Assembly: GCF_039536325.1 (NCBI RefSeq)
Contig: NZ_BAAAYO010000010.1
Coordinates: 62,001-126,000 of the forward strand
Length of the DNA stretch: 64,000 nucleotides
Reading direction: 5' to 3'
From: Paenibacillus_AB hodogayensis
Lineage (GTDB): Bacteria > Bacillota > Bacilli > Paenibacillales > NBRC-103111
Shown: piece by piece, positions 24,880 to 34,231 of the stretch
Layout: every line of letters starts with the position of its first letter
Numbering within the stretch: position 1 is the stretch's first letter
Notes under the pieces: generated by a model
What the model was told of the DNA's origin: nothing
Seen by the model: the letters and a program-made list of their open reading frames with translations, nothing else
Databases searched by the model: none
Translations under genes and position numbers: made by a program

Positions 24880-25854
24880 TCAGAGCTTGATACGGGAGGC
24901 GCGCTTATCCGATTCGAATAGCGCGTCCATTGCCCGCGCTTGCGTAAGGATGGGCAGGCCGCGATCTTCCATCGCGCGTCCGGCTAGCACCAGAGCGGCG
25001 AAGTTTTCCGCTTGCAGGCGGAACGGCTCTACCCGGCTTGTCGTGAACGATGTCGTGTCTCCATTTACAGTTACTTCCAGCGTAATCGTCCGCGCGTCGG
25101 CGTACTGTTTGACTTCCAGTTCCCCGGCCGTACCCCGGATGCGATAGCCGCAGCCGTAAGGCAGGTCGAGGGCGCCCGTCATATGGGCCACTCCGCCGCC
25201 CGGAAACAGCAGCGTGCCGGCAAAACGCACATCGACGCCGTCAGCGCTGCTGCGCATCATCTGCGAATCGACGTATTCCGGCTCCTCGCCGAAGTGAAAG
25301 CGACTCCAGGAGACGAGATAGCAGCCTACGTCGTACAGCGCTCCACCGCCCCAATCGGCGTTCATGCGGGTGCTCTGGGCAGAGGCCTGGAACGAGAAAT
25401 TGCCGGTAAACACCGCAGGCTCGCCGATTTTGCCGTCAAGTATCGCCTGCCGCGCATACAGATGCCCTTCCATCGTCCGCCAGATGAACGCTTCTTCCGC
25501 CCGCACGCCGTGCTTACAAGCCAGCTCCACGATCTCCGTGGCGTCTTCGGCGTTCAGCGCGAACGGCTTCTCCAGCAGCACATGCTTGCCCGCCTTAATT
25601 GCCTCGATCGCCCATTCCTTGTGCACATGGTTGAGCAGAGCGATATAGACGGCGTCGATGTCCGGGTCGTCCAGCAGCTCCCGATAGCCTGCATAGGCTC
25701 TCGGCACGCCGTACAATTCGGCTGCCTTGCGGCTATTCTCTATCGTCCGGCCGGCTACGCCGAGCCATTCGCCGTTTGCCGCTTGGCTTAAGGCAGGTCC
25801 CCCTTTTCCCACGATATTGCCGGTTCCGAGAACGCCAAAGCGCAATACTTTCAT
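24880..25854 (-). CDS. Gfo/Idh/MocA family oxidoreductase
   Basis: A 324-residue NAD(P)-dependent dehydrogenase, likely acting on a sugar or cyclitol. N-terminal Rossmann fold: GVLGTGNIVGKGG. Catalytic EKPFALN motif with the conserved Lys, then the substrate-domain motif WGGGALYDVGCY. The length is usual for the family. It lies 24 bp upstream of the exporter gene and may share a transcript. Substrate and pathway cannot be read from the sequence. Confidence 0.92.
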   Translation of the reverse strand: MKVLRFGVLGTGNIVGKGGPALSQAANGEWLGVAGRTIENSRKAAELYGVPRAYAGYRELLDDPDIDAVYIALLNHVHKEWAIEAIKAGKHVLLEKPFALNAEDATEIVELACKHGVRAEEAFIWRTMEGHLYARQAILDGKIGEPAVFTGNFSFQASAQSTRMNADWGGGALYDVGCYLVSWSRFHFGEEPEYVDSQMMRSSADGVDVRFAGTLLFPGGGVAHMTGALDLPYGCGYRIRGTAGELEVKQYADARTITLEVTVNGDTTSFTTSRVEPFRLQAENFAALVLAGRAMEDRGLPILTQARAMDALFESDKRASRIKL

Positions 25855-26206
25855 CTGTGTTCCTCCCTGGTTACGTATAATGTCGTTGTCAACCTATACA
25901 GTTCCAGACCGGCGAATGTTTTCCTGCCTCCATCCATCTTTTTCCTACTCATTTTAATGGACCCGCACCGACTTGTGAAGATTGCTGGGAGGGGGGGAGC
26001 CGCCTTATGGCGACAGGACGGTTCATATGGAATACATTTTCCCCCTTCTGCTTCAAAATGCTTATTATTTTGAGCATGGAGAGGGGATTCGGTCAAAACG
26101 GGCGTCCTTCCCGGAAAACAAAACAAGGCGGGCCTGTTCGCCTCGCCTTGCCTTGCATGCGGCTTTCGCAGGGAATAGCACGCCTAGTCGGTCCGGTCTG
26201 CCGCCG
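25855..26206. other. Intergenic region between lacZ and the oxidoreductase gene
   Basis: This stretch carries the promoter region of the oxidoreductase gene on the right-hand side of its reading direction and the lacZ terminator (26125-26149). I see no convincing gene. Confidence 0.6.
26125..26149 (-). terminator. Terminator of the beta-galactosidase gene
   Basis: On the minus strand AAGGCG(A)GGC, loop GAACAG, GCCCGCCTT forms a stem with a single bulge and is followed by GTTTTGTTTT. Confidence 0.7.
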
Positions 26207-29200
26207 TTATTCGTCTTCCTTGAAAATAGGCTTTATCGTCAGCTCGAACGCGAACTGCTTCTCGTTCAGCCCGTATTGCGGCAGCAGCTGCGGGCCGCAG
26301 GAGTTCGATCCGACGCCGCTCATTTTGTAATCGAGGTGCACGATCGTCTCGTCCCTCCGCTTCAGCTCGTAGGCATGGGCCGCCGCCGCAAGATCCGCGG
26401 GCGTATAATGCGAAGCGTTGAACGAGAAACCTCCGGGGGATGCGAATTGCAGCCCCATGCCCAGCGCGCTCGAGACGATCGCCCATTCCGTGCCGTAGCG
26501 CGATCCCGTCTCCTGCGGCTTGATATATGGCTGGGACATGCCGTCGACGGTCGTCGCATAACGGCCCTTGCGCACGCTTTGCCGCTTGTCGATATAGCTC
26601 TCGTGCGGGCCGAAACCGTAATAGTCCACTTCTTCGTTTCCTTTCGGCATCGTCAGTTGCAGGCCGAACCGCGGCAGGAAGCCAAGGCCGTCCCGGACCG
26701 TTACGCTCGTATGCAGCGCGGCCTCTCCCGTTCCGTCGAACCGCCAGGTGGCAACCCCGTGAAGCAGCGGGGGCTTCGAATACCCGCCGAGCGAAAACCG
26801 GACGACGACCTCGACCGCCGTATCGCCGGACTTGCTCCAGCTGCAATCGTACACTTTCGCGACGGCCCGGTCGATCCCTTCGCCGCTCCAGCCGCTCTTC
26901 ACGCGCATATCGTTGTCGGTCGGAGCGCGCCAGATAGCGAACTGCGCCGGCTCCGTCAGCATGCGGACGCCGTGCCTGGAAAGCTGCGAGACCATTCCGG
27001 ACTCCAGATCGAACACGTGCCGGAAGTCGAACCCTTCGATGACGAGCAAGTCGCCGTCCAACGAAGTTTCGATGGCCCCTCCCCCGCATGCCGTAACGTC
27101 CGTCGCGGCAACCGCGACCGGCAGCTCCAACTGGGCGAAGGCGATCTCGTACCCGAACTCCGCCCACCGCGTCCGCTCCTTCAGCCGGAAGGAGAGCGTC
27201 AAAACCGGCGCAGGCGAAGCCGATTCGGGCAGCGTATACGGCAGCGCGACCGTTTGCGACTCGTGCGGGCCGGCATCCAGCTGCCAGACGTCCCCTTGAC
27301 TCGTCACCTCTCCGCCGATCTCGACCGTCCAATGCAAGCCGATATGCGACAGATCGGCAAAATCGTACAAATTCGCAACCCGTACACGGCCTGCCGCCAA
27401 ATCGTCCGCCTCGACACGAATCGGGGCAATGACCGCCTTCAGCTCGAGCAGTCCGACATGCGGCTTCCTATCCGGCGAGACGAGCCCGTCGATGCAGAAG
27501 TTGCCGTCGTTCGGCTTATCGCCGAAATCGCCGCCATAAGCGAAGAACGGAATGCCGTCCGGCGTCGCGGTCGCGATCCCGTGGTCGCACCATTCCCATA
27601 CGCAGCCGCCCATCAGCAGCGGATATATGTAGATGACGTCCCAGTAATCCTTCAAGTCGCCGGGACCGTTGCCCATCGCATGGCTGTACTCGCACAGGAA
27701 CAGAGGTTTCGTATGGTCTCCGTTCGCGGCGTACTCCTCGATCGCCTGCACGGACGCGTACATACGGCTTTCCATATCGAGACAGGCGGTGTCCTCCGAG
27801 CCCTTGTAATGCGGCGCCGCCCCTTCGTAATGAACCGGCCTGGAGTGGTCTCGTCCTTTCGTCCATTCTGCCATGGCGATATGATTGGCGGCATAGCCGG
27901 ACTCGTTGCCCATCGACCAAATGATGACGGAGGCGTGGTTTTTGTCCCTCTCCACCATACGCACCGCGCGCTCCACGAATGCTTCCTTCCAGTCCGGATC
28001 GGCGGACAGCTTATGGAAAGCGCCCTCCGCCCAGCCGAAAGCCGAGCCGACGCCGTGACATTCCAGATCGGCTTCGTCGATCACATAAAACCCGTATTCG
28101 TCGCATAAATCGAGAAACCGCGGATCGTTCGGGTAATGGGAGGTGCGGATCGTATTGATGTTGTGCCGCTTCATCAAGTCCAGGTCGCGGATCATATGGG
28201 AGACCGGAATCGTCTGCCCGAGCGAGGGGTGCGAATCGTGCCGGTTGACGCCCTTCAGCTTTACCGCTTTCCCGCTGATCGTAAAGACTCCATCACGAAT
28301 GGTGACCTCGCGGAAGCCGACGCGAAACCGCAGCACTTCGCCGCCCCCATACAGGTACAGCTCGTACAAGTAAGGCTGTTCGGCATTCCACAGGATCGGC
28401 TTCGTGACCGGAAGCGCGAGTTCTCCCTTGCCGTCGATCTCGGCTTCGGCCCTCGCGACCGGGTTGCCGTCCGCATCCCTCAATTCGGCGGTTACACGCA
28501 CCAGGCCGGTCGTCTCGACTTCCGTGCGCAACACCGCCTCGCCGAAGCCGTCCGACAGCTCCTGGCGGTTGAACGCGTCGCGGATATGCGCCCGCTCCCG
28601 GGCCAGCAGGTAGACGTCGCGGAAAATGCCGGAGTACCTCCACAAGTCCTGGTCCTCCAAATAAGTCCCGTCGCACCATTTCAAGACGAGCACGGCCATC
28701 CGGTTGAGTCCGGGGCGCACGTGGGCGGACAGGTCGAATTCCGCCGGCACCCGGCTGCCCTGGCTGTAGCCGACGAAAGCGCCGTTCACCCACAGGTAGA
28801 AGCAGGAGTTCACGCCCTCGAAGACGACGAACTTGTCTTTGTCCGCCCACTGCTCGCCGATGCGGAAATCGCGGATATACACACCGGCCGGGTTGGCGTC
28901 CGGCACATACGGCGGGTCGAAAGGAATCGGGTAGTTGATGTTCGTATAATGCAATTGGTCGTATCCGTTCGTCTGCCAGCAGGACGGTACGATCAGCTCG
29001 TCCCACGCTCCGGCGTCGAAGCGTTCGTCCCGGAACGCCGGGTCGACCTGCCTGACGCCGGGATGGTAACGGAATTTCCAGGTCCCGTTCAGCGTCTGGT
29101 AGAACGGAGAGCGGCCCCTCTTGCCCGCCTTAGCCGAAGCTTTATCCGCGTATGGAATATAATGCGCTCTCGGCGCTTCCCGGTTCACCTGCAGCAGGCC

Positions 29201-29233
29201 GGGATTTTCCCAATAGTTGTCGATCCGGTTCAT
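26207..29233 (-). CDS. lacZ: Glycoside hydrolase family 2 beta-galactosidase
   Basis: A 1008-residue enzyme, the normal LacZ length. The acid/base Glu lies in IIWSMGNESGYAANH and the nucleophile Glu in LFLCEYSHAMGNGPG. The small beta domain 5 occupies the C-terminus and the jelly-roll domain 1 the N-terminus (WENPGLLQVNREAPR). No signal peptide is present, so it acts in the cytosol on imported galactosides. ATG 29233 follows AAGGAGCG. It is divergent from an AraC regulator, which is the likely activator. Confidence 0.95.
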   Translation of the reverse strand: MNRIDNYWENPGLLQVNREAPRAHYIPYADKASAKAGKRGRSPFYQTLNGTWKFRYHPGVRQVDPAFRDERFDAGAWDELIVPSCWQTNGYDQLHYTNINYPIPFDPPYVPDANPAGVYIRDFRIGEQWADKDKFVVFEGVNSCFYLWVNGAFVGYSQGSRVPAEFDLSAHVRPGLNRMAVLVLKWCDGTYLEDQDLWRYSGIFRDVYLLARERAHIRDAFNRQELSDGFGEAVLRTEVETTGLVRVTAELRDADGNPVARAEAEIDGKGELALPVTKPILWNAEQPYLYELYLYGGGEVLRFRVGFREVTIRDGVFTISGKAVKLKGVNRHDSHPSLGQTIPVSHMIRDLDLMKRHNINTIRTSHYPNDPRFLDLCDEYGFYVIDEADLECHGVGSAFGWAEGAFHKLSADPDWKEAFVERAVRMVERDKNHASVIIWSMGNESGYAANHIAMAEWTKGRDHSRPVHYEGAAPHYKGSEDTACLDMESRMYASVQAIEEYAANGDHTKPLFLCEYSHAMGNGPGDLKDYWDVIYIYPLLMGGCVWEWCDHGIATATPDGIPFFAYGGDFGDKPNDGNFCIDGLVSPDRKPHVGLLELKAVIAPIRVEADDLAAGRVRVANLYDFADLSHIGLHWTVEIGGEVTSQGDVWQLDAGPHESQTVALPYTLPESASPAPVLTLSFRLKERTRWAEFGYEIAFAQLELPVAVAATDVTACGGGAIETSLDGDLLVIEGFDFRHVFDLESGMVSQLSRHGVRMLTEPAQFAIWRAPTDNDMRVKSGWSGEGIDRAVAKVYDCSWSKSGDTAVEVVVRFSLGGYSKPPLLHGVATWRFDGTGEAALHTSVTVRDGLGFLPRFGLQLTMPKGNEEVDYYGFGPHESYIDKRQSVRKGRYATTVDGMSQPYIKPQETGSRYGTEWAIVSSALGMGLQFASPGGFSFNASHYTPADLAAAAHAYELKRRDETIVHLDYKMSGVGSNSCGPQLLPQYGLNEKQFAFELTIKPIFKEDE

Positions 29234-29293
29234 CTTATCGCTCCTTGTCCGCGATTCCCGCGCTAGGCGGCTCTCTGAAATCATCGCATGCCC

Positions 29294-29321
29294 CCATTAT
29301 AGTTGTGCTATACTGATTGAC
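29294..29321. promoter_or_regulatory. Overlapping divergent promoters between lacZ and the AraC gene
   Basis: On the minus strand ATGTCA (29316-29321) and TATAAT (29294-29299) form a promoter with a 16-bp spacer for lacZ. On the plus strand TTGACA at 29315-29320 can serve the AraC gene, with a poor -10. The two -35 elements coincide. Confidence 0.45.
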
Positions 29322-29368
29322 ATACATCCAAAACGGACAATATCCCGCACAAAAAGGACATGATCGTT

Positions 29369-30241
29369 ATGACCGATCCGCATATCCCCATCCTCCCGCT
29401 GCGGACGAACTTGCACCGCCCGGCCGAATCGGACATCCCGTTCGGCGTCTATACCGTCGGAACGGAGCGGCAGACCGCGATTACGCGCATGAAAGGCTTT
29501 TCCGCGGATCAGCTGCATGTGACGTTCAGCGGAACCGGCATATTCCGCCCGCTCGGTCAGGACAATTGGGACATGATCGAGCCGAACACGCTGCTGTATA
29601 TCCCGGCCGGATTTCCGCACGAATACGTGCCGCAAAGCGCCGAGCCTTGGCATGTCGGCTACGTCACGTTTATCCAGGAGCATGTGGGGGCGTTGGCCGG
29701 CTGGGGTTTCGGGAAGACGCCTTACCGGCATCGCCTGGGGGATACGGACAGGCTGCTGGCGCTGACGGAGCGAATCTGGTCGCATTCCGGCCCCGACTAC
29801 GATGCCTGGCATTCGGCCGAGCTGCTGTTCGCCTTTTGCCTCGAATGCAAAAAGCAAACGGCCGCCGCTCCGCCGGAAGCCGCTGACGGCTTCGTCAAGC
29901 CGCCGCGCTACCGCGATTCCGTCGCGGACAGCGCCGTCCGGTTTCTGCACGACCATCTGCACCGCGAACTGACCTTGCCGGAGCTCGCCGCCCACGTCGG
30001 CTATTCGCCCAAGCATCTGAACCGGCTGTTCCGGCAGGAGCTGGGCGTAACGCCGATGCAATATTTGCAGCGCATCCGCCTGAAGACCGCCGCGCTGCTG
30101 CTTGAGGAGCAGCCGGGCCTGAACGTCCGCCAGATCGCCGCCCATATCGGCATGGAGCCGGATTATTTGACGCGCCTGTTCCGGCGCTTCTACGGGCTGA
30201 CGCCCTCGGAAGCGAGAGCGCGCAAACAGCCCGGGGAGTAA
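29369..30241 (+). CDS. AraC family transcriptional regulator (divergent from lacZ)
   Basis: A 290-residue regulator with an N-terminal cupin-like ligand domain (residues ~15-130) and a C-terminal pair of helix-turn-helix motifs, LTLPELAAHVGYSPKHLNRLFRQ and NVRQIAAHIGMEPDYLTRLFR. ATG 29369 has AAGGA 10 nt upstream; the ATG 9 nt earlier overlaps it. Its position opposite lacZ suggests control of the beta-galactosidase by a sugar ligand. Confidence 0.92.
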   Translation: MTDPHIPILPLRTNLHRPAESDIPFGVYTVGTERQTAITRMKGFSADQLHVTFSGTGIFRPLGQDNWDMIEPNTLLYIPAGFPHEYVPQSAEPWHVGYVTFIQEHVGALAGWGFGKTPYRHRLGDTDRLLALTERIWSHSGPDYDAWHSAELLFAFCLECKKQTAAAPPEAADGFVKPPRYRDSVADSAVRFLHDHLHRELTLPELAAHVGYSPKHLNRLFRQELGVTPMQYLQRIRLKTAALLLEEQPGLNVRQIAAHIGMEPDYLTRLFRRFYGLTPSEARARKQPGE

Positions 30242-30330
30242 CGCTTCCCCGGGCCCGCTCCGTTTTTCGTACAGTATCCGCCAATTTGCCTGCTTGCTCC
30301 GCCACCGCCTTACCGGTCTATTCGTGGGCT

Positions 30331-31251
30331 TCAAGTGCTTTTGACGATTTGCTGGTCGACGATTTCCAGCTTGTCTTCGATCCGCAGCTCGACGATCTCC
30401 TTCATCCTCTGCCTGTATTGCAGCGGGGACAGTTGCTCGCTGGCGGCAAACCGCCGGCTTAAATAATGAACGCTCTGGAAACCGACCTTGGCGGATATTT
30501 CCGTAATGGACATTTCCGTATTCGCAAGCAGCTGCTTCGTTTCGTAAATGCGCCAGTTGTTCAAATACTGCATCGGCGTCAGCTGATATTTGCCGTAGAA
30601 GACGCGGCACAGGTGCGCACTGCTGACCGCAAGCTTCCGGGCGAGCTCCTTGAGCACGATTTTGCGGTCGCAGTTCGCATGAATATAGCGGATCGCCCGG
30701 CCGGCCAGGTCGTCGCCCGCCTCGGCTTTGACCGGAAGACGCTTGGCCGCCGGCTCCCGTTCCGCACCTTCGTCCGAGTGTCCCGCCGGCCCGGCTCCCG
30801 CTCCTTCCGCTTCCGCTCCGTACAACCGTCTGATGTTCATAATGAACTCGATGAAATGGGCCGTGATGATCTCCTTGAATTGCGGCCGGCAGTAAGTCGC
30901 CTCGTCCAGCATCGCTTCCAGAAGCAGCTTGATCTTGGAATGCGGAGCCTCTATGCGGATGGGCATCGCCTCCAGGCAAGCCTCCAGCTGCGAATCGCCG
31001 ACAAGCGCCTTCACCTCGACGGTGCGGAGCGGTTGGGAAGCGTCCGAGACGAAGCTGTGATACACGCCCGGCTGAATGACGAACATATCGTGCTTGTTCA
31101 TGCCGCAGACGGCTCCGTCCGCGCTTAGCGTTCCGCTCCCCCCGACGACGTACATCAGGTGGTGGAAGTTATGGCAGTGATTGACGACATGGCTTTCAAA
31201 CTTGTACTTGCATCTGGAAATGGAAAGTACCTTGGTCGATTGGAAGCTCAT
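30331..31251 (-). CDS. AraC family transcriptional regulator
   Basis: A 306-residue regulator. The N-terminal AraC-type sugar-binding cupin (HHLMYVVGGSGTL, MFVIQPGVYHSF) is followed by an alanine/glutamate-rich linker and the double HTH, VLKELARKLAVSSAHLCRVF and SITEISAKVGFQSVHYLSRRF. ATG 31251 follows GAGGAGGG. It runs in the same direction as the GntR-SBP regulator 82 bp upstream, so they may be a regulatory pair for a sugar system whose structural genes are nearby. Confidence 0.9.
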   Translation of the reverse strand: MSFQSTKVLSISRCKYKFESHVVNHCHNFHHLMYVVGGSGTLSADGAVCGMNKHDMFVIQPGVYHSFVSDASQPLRTVEVKALVGDSQLEACLEAMPIRIEAPHSKIKLLLEAMLDEATYCRPQFKEIITAHFIEFIMNIRRLYGAEAEGAGAGPAGHSDEGAEREPAAKRLPVKAEAGDDLAGRAIRYIHANCDRKIVLKELARKLAVSSAHLCRVFYGKYQLTPMQYLNNWRIYETKQLLANTEMSITEISAKVGFQSVHYLSRRFAASEQLSPLQYRQRMKEIVELRIEDKLEIVDQQIVKST

Positions 31252-31333
31252 TCGTATCCCTCCTCCCCGGCCGGTCCGGACGTCTCGGCAAGCAGGCGGA
31301 TCGGCATGCGCAACGCGCGACTGACGGCGTTCG

Positions 31334-32722
31334 TCATCGCTTCGCCGTCTCCGGCTCCCGCACCGATAATTTTTCCGCCAGCTTGTCGCACAGCTCGTCA
31401 TCGTCCAGCAGTCCCGCCCAATACGACTTCAATTGTCCGGCCAATACGCGGTTCATTCTCCACGGAACGTTCAGCTCGCTGTGCAGGCGGTAAGAAGCCA
31501 CGATTTCGCGGTACAGCCCGTACCGGGCGGGGACGTTCATGGACGTCGGGTTCGAGGCCTCCCCGATCTGCTGCAGCGCGGGCACGCTTAACGTATAGGT
31601 GCGGATAAGCGTCTGCGCCCTCTCCGTCCCGAAGTACTCAGCAAGGATACGGGCCGCCTCCTTATGGCCCGAATCGCGACTCACGCCGAACCCGATCGCC
31701 ATCGCCAGCGTACGCGGCTCGCCCATGTTGGGGACGGGCGATATATCGTACTCGAGCCCGGCGCCCCGGAACTCGTTCATGCCCATGTAGCTGGTCAAAA
31801 TCATTGACACTTTGCCTTCCAGAAACAGCGCGTTGATCTCGTCGTTGTTCTCGGACAGATAGAACGGGAAAATGTCGCGGTCGCGTATAATCCGCTTGCC
31901 GAGCCGCATTCCTTCCAGCAGCGCCGTGCCGCGCAGCTCGCCCAGCCGTCCGTCCTCCCATTCGAAGCGCCCGCCGCTTTGCAAGAGGAACAACGGCCAC
32001 CGGTTCTCGGACAGAAGATGGAAGCAAAACCCGAGCCGGTTGCCGCCTGACGACAGGACGGCGGCGTTTCTGGCCAAATCGTCCCACGTCCATCCCCCGT
32101 GAGGCTCCGGAAGCCGGCATTCACGGAAATGCGAACGGTTGTAGCAGAGCACGATCGGCGTAAAGATAGCCGGCAGCACATACTGAACGCCGTCTGCCCG
32201 GAAAGCCTCGTTCAGGAAAGGGAACGCCTCCGGCGCGCCGTCCAGCGGCTCCAGCATCGTCGCCCGGCCGTCTTCCCTCAGCTCCTGGAATTGGGTGGAG
32301 TCGATGGCGAACACATCGGCCTGACGGCGTTCGCCGTCGTCATAAAAGGAGGACAGCTCATTGTAAGAGATGACCTCTACGCGCACCCATGGATGCTGCC
32401 GGTGAAAATCGTCGAGAAGCCGGCTCAGACTAAAATCCCGTTCGATCGAATAGGTGCAGGCCAACGTCAAGCGCACCCGCGGGCGCTGCGCCGCGACGCG
32501 GTTGCCGACCCGGGGTATTTTCTCGATCAGCCCATCTTCCACCAGCTTCTCCATCCCTTTGCGCACCGATTTGTTGCTTAACCGGAAACGCTTCGCCAGC
32601 TGCGGCTCGGACGGCAAATACGAGCCGGCCGGGTATATCCCGTTCTCGATATCGGCCCGCAATTCGTCCGCCATCCGTTCCAGCTCGAGCCGAAACTGCT
32701 CGCTCGTCGGTTTTGCTTTCAT
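31334..32722 (-). CDS. GntR regulator fused to a family-1 solute-binding protein
   Basis: A 462-residue protein with no signal peptide. Residues ~5-80 form a GntR winged helix (YPAGSYLPSEPQLAKRFRLS and KGMEKLVEDGLIEKIP). The rest is a periplasmic-type sugar-binding protein, starting RVRLTLACTYSIERDFSLSR and showing the cleft segments YVLPAIFTPIVLCYNR and EGKVSMILTSYMGMNEF. The binding protein replaces the usual UTRA effector domain, so DNA binding is probably controlled directly by a sugar inside the cell. Start by the first good ATG; the ribosome site is weak. Confidence 0.88.
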   Translation of the reverse strand: MKAKPTSEQFRLELERMADELRADIENGIYPAGSYLPSEPQLAKRFRLSNKSVRKGMEKLVEDGLIEKIPRVGNRVAAQRPRVRLTLACTYSIERDFSLSRLLDDFHRQHPWVRVEVISYNELSSFYDDGERRQADVFAIDSTQFQELREDGRATMLEPLDGAPEAFPFLNEAFRADGVQYVLPAIFTPIVLCYNRSHFRECRLPEPHGGWTWDDLARNAAVLSSGGNRLGFCFHLLSENRWPLFLLQSGGRFEWEDGRLGELRGTALLEGMRLGKRIIRDRDIFPFYLSENNDEINALFLEGKVSMILTSYMGMNEFRGAGLEYDISPVPNMGEPRTLAMAIGFGVSRDSGHKEAARILAEYFGTERAQTLIRTYTLSVPALQQIGEASNPTSMNVPARYGLYREIVASYRLHSELNVPWRMNRVLAGQLKSYWAGLLDDDELCDKLAEKLSVREPETAKR

Positions 32723-33077
32723 GATCGCCGCACCCCATCTTCCTGTTCTGTTCCTCGCTCTTTTCGTAGTTCCCTTATCTCAGAACCTCGTACACCGTGA
32801 TGTCTATTCCAGCAATGAAAGAACATCAATTTCACTGAAAACGTTTACCATATCCCCAATATAAGACATCACATCAGTGCTGTCAACACCATTTAAGTAC
32901 ACCACAATCATAAATAATGATATTATATACACCAGTTTAATATCTTATAGTGGACCTGACGATGACCGGAGACGGCCAATGGTTACGATACGGGGATTTT
33001 GACAATATACGGCCCATATTTCGGAGCATAAAAAGCGATGAAAACAAAAAAGACACCGAAGTTAGGTGTCTTCACGC
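32723..33077. other. AT-rich intergenic region before the GntR-SBP regulator
   Basis: A 355-bp AT-rich stretch (ATAAATAATGATATTATATAC near 32910-32932). It holds the regulator's own promoter region and the sulfurtransferase terminator at 33050-33072. I see no gene. Confidence 0.5.
33050..33072 (-). terminator. Terminator of the sulfurtransferase gene
   Basis: On the minus strand AAGACACC-TAACTTC-GGTGTCTT is followed by TTTTGTTTT. Confidence 0.8.
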
Positions 33078-33908
33078 TCAGACGATCTCCGTATCTTCCG
33101 CATTTCCCCACTCTTCCCACGATCCTTCATAAGGCCGGATGTCCGTAAAACCGAGCAGCCGCAGCACGAAATACGTGTGGGCTCCGCGCGAATTCAGCTG
33201 GCAGTAAGGGACGATCGGTTTGTCGGAAGCGACATTCAGCCGCTGAAACGGCCGCAACAGCTCCCCGTAGGACTTGAAAAATGTTACCCCGCTTGCCGGG
33301 TCCCGTTCAAGCGCTTCCGTCCACTCCAGGTTGACGGAGCCGCGGATATGTCCGCCGTGGCGGTTGTGGCGTTTGTTTTCCCCGGAATATTCCTCCGCGG
33401 ATCGTACGTCGAGCAAGAGACTGTCCCGTATGCCGGACTGAATGTGCCGCTTGGTCGCGATCAAGCTTTCTTGCGCGCGCACATTCGTCAGGCGCCCTCT
33501 GGCGGGTTCCGGCACGACATTCGTACTCGGCTTCCCGGCCTCCTCCCATGCCGCGTATCCTCCGTTCAACAGCTTCACTTTATCCTTCAGCCCGTAATAT
33601 TCCATGACATAAAAAAGCCGGGCCGCTGCGGGACCTCTCCCGTCGTCGAGTACGATGACGGTTGTATCGTCGCCGATGCCCGCGCTCTCCAACAGATCGC
33701 GAGCCGTCTCGGCCGCAACGACAGCACGGGCCGTGTCGTCCTTGAGACGCCCCTGATCGAATGAAATCGAACCCGGGATATGCCCTTGCGCATAGCCCTC
33801 TCTGCGGGCATCCAGTAAGACGATGTCCTCTCTCGCCGCATTGCGCTCCACCCAGTCGACATCGACCAGCAGGTGGCCGTTCGGATACGAATCGTTATAC
33901 TCCGACAT
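33078..33908 (-). CDS. Two-domain sulfurtransferase (rhodanese / mercaptopyruvate type)
   Basis: A 276-residue protein with two rhodanese domains. The first (LLDARREGYAQGHIPGSI) lacks the active Cys. The second has it in IVPYCQLNSRGAHTYFVL, with the conserved loop Arg. This layout is that of thiosulfate or 3-mercaptopyruvate sulfurtransferases, which move sulfane sulfur to cyanide or thiols. Start: ATG 33908 (MSEYNDS). The purine-rich site is 14 nt off, so an upstream GTG is possible. Confidence 0.9.
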   Translation of the reverse strand: MSEYNDSYPNGHLLVDVDWVERNAAREDIVLLDARREGYAQGHIPGSISFDQGRLKDDTARAVVAAETARDLLESAGIGDDTTVIVLDDGRGPAAARLFYVMEYYGLKDKVKLLNGGYAAWEEAGKPSTNVVPEPARGRLTNVRAQESLIATKRHIQSGIRDSLLLDVRSAEEYSGENKRHNRHGGHIRGSVNLEWTEALERDPASGVTFFKSYGELLRPFQRLNVASDKPIVPYCQLNSRGAHTYFVLRLLGFTDIRPYEGSWEEWGNAEDTEIV

Positions 33909-34231
33909 GTTCGATTTCACCGCTCCTTTTTGACCGATATTGTTCCGTAACATCCTGATGAATCGCCATCCATCGCCCCGCCTGTGTCAACCCGAACTTG
34001 GTAATGTAGCCTAATTGTACGGTCGCCCCCTTACATTGTCAACTAATCATAGTTATTTACTTGGTTTAATAGGATAGAAAGAATCCATCCCTTACGTGCA
34101 AGGTTGGATTCTTTCCATGGATACCATACCGTTTCAGATCTGACCTTGTACTAGATCACCCAGCCTTCCGTTTTGCTTACCGCGACCCACGTGGAGACGC
34201 CGAACGCCGACGCGAGGCGGTCATCGCTTTT
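33909..34231. other. Intergenic region with palindromic element
   Basis: A 323-bp gap between the sulfurtransferase promoter side and the solute-binding protein gene. Its main content is the palindromic repeat at 34077-34153, described separately. No gene is visible. Confidence 0.5.
34077..34153. repeat. Palindromic intergenic repeat, copy 1
   Basis: Arms GAAAGAATCCA (34077-34087) and TGGATTCTTTC (34105-34115) enclose TCCCTTACGTGCAAGGT, which is itself a small hairpin (CCTT/AAGG). Downstream comes GGATACCATACCGTTTC and CAGATCTGACCTTGTAC. The core CCCTT..GTGCAAGG, GGATACCGTT and TCTGAC-TTGTAC words recur in the copy at 47478-47581. Confidence 0.6.
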
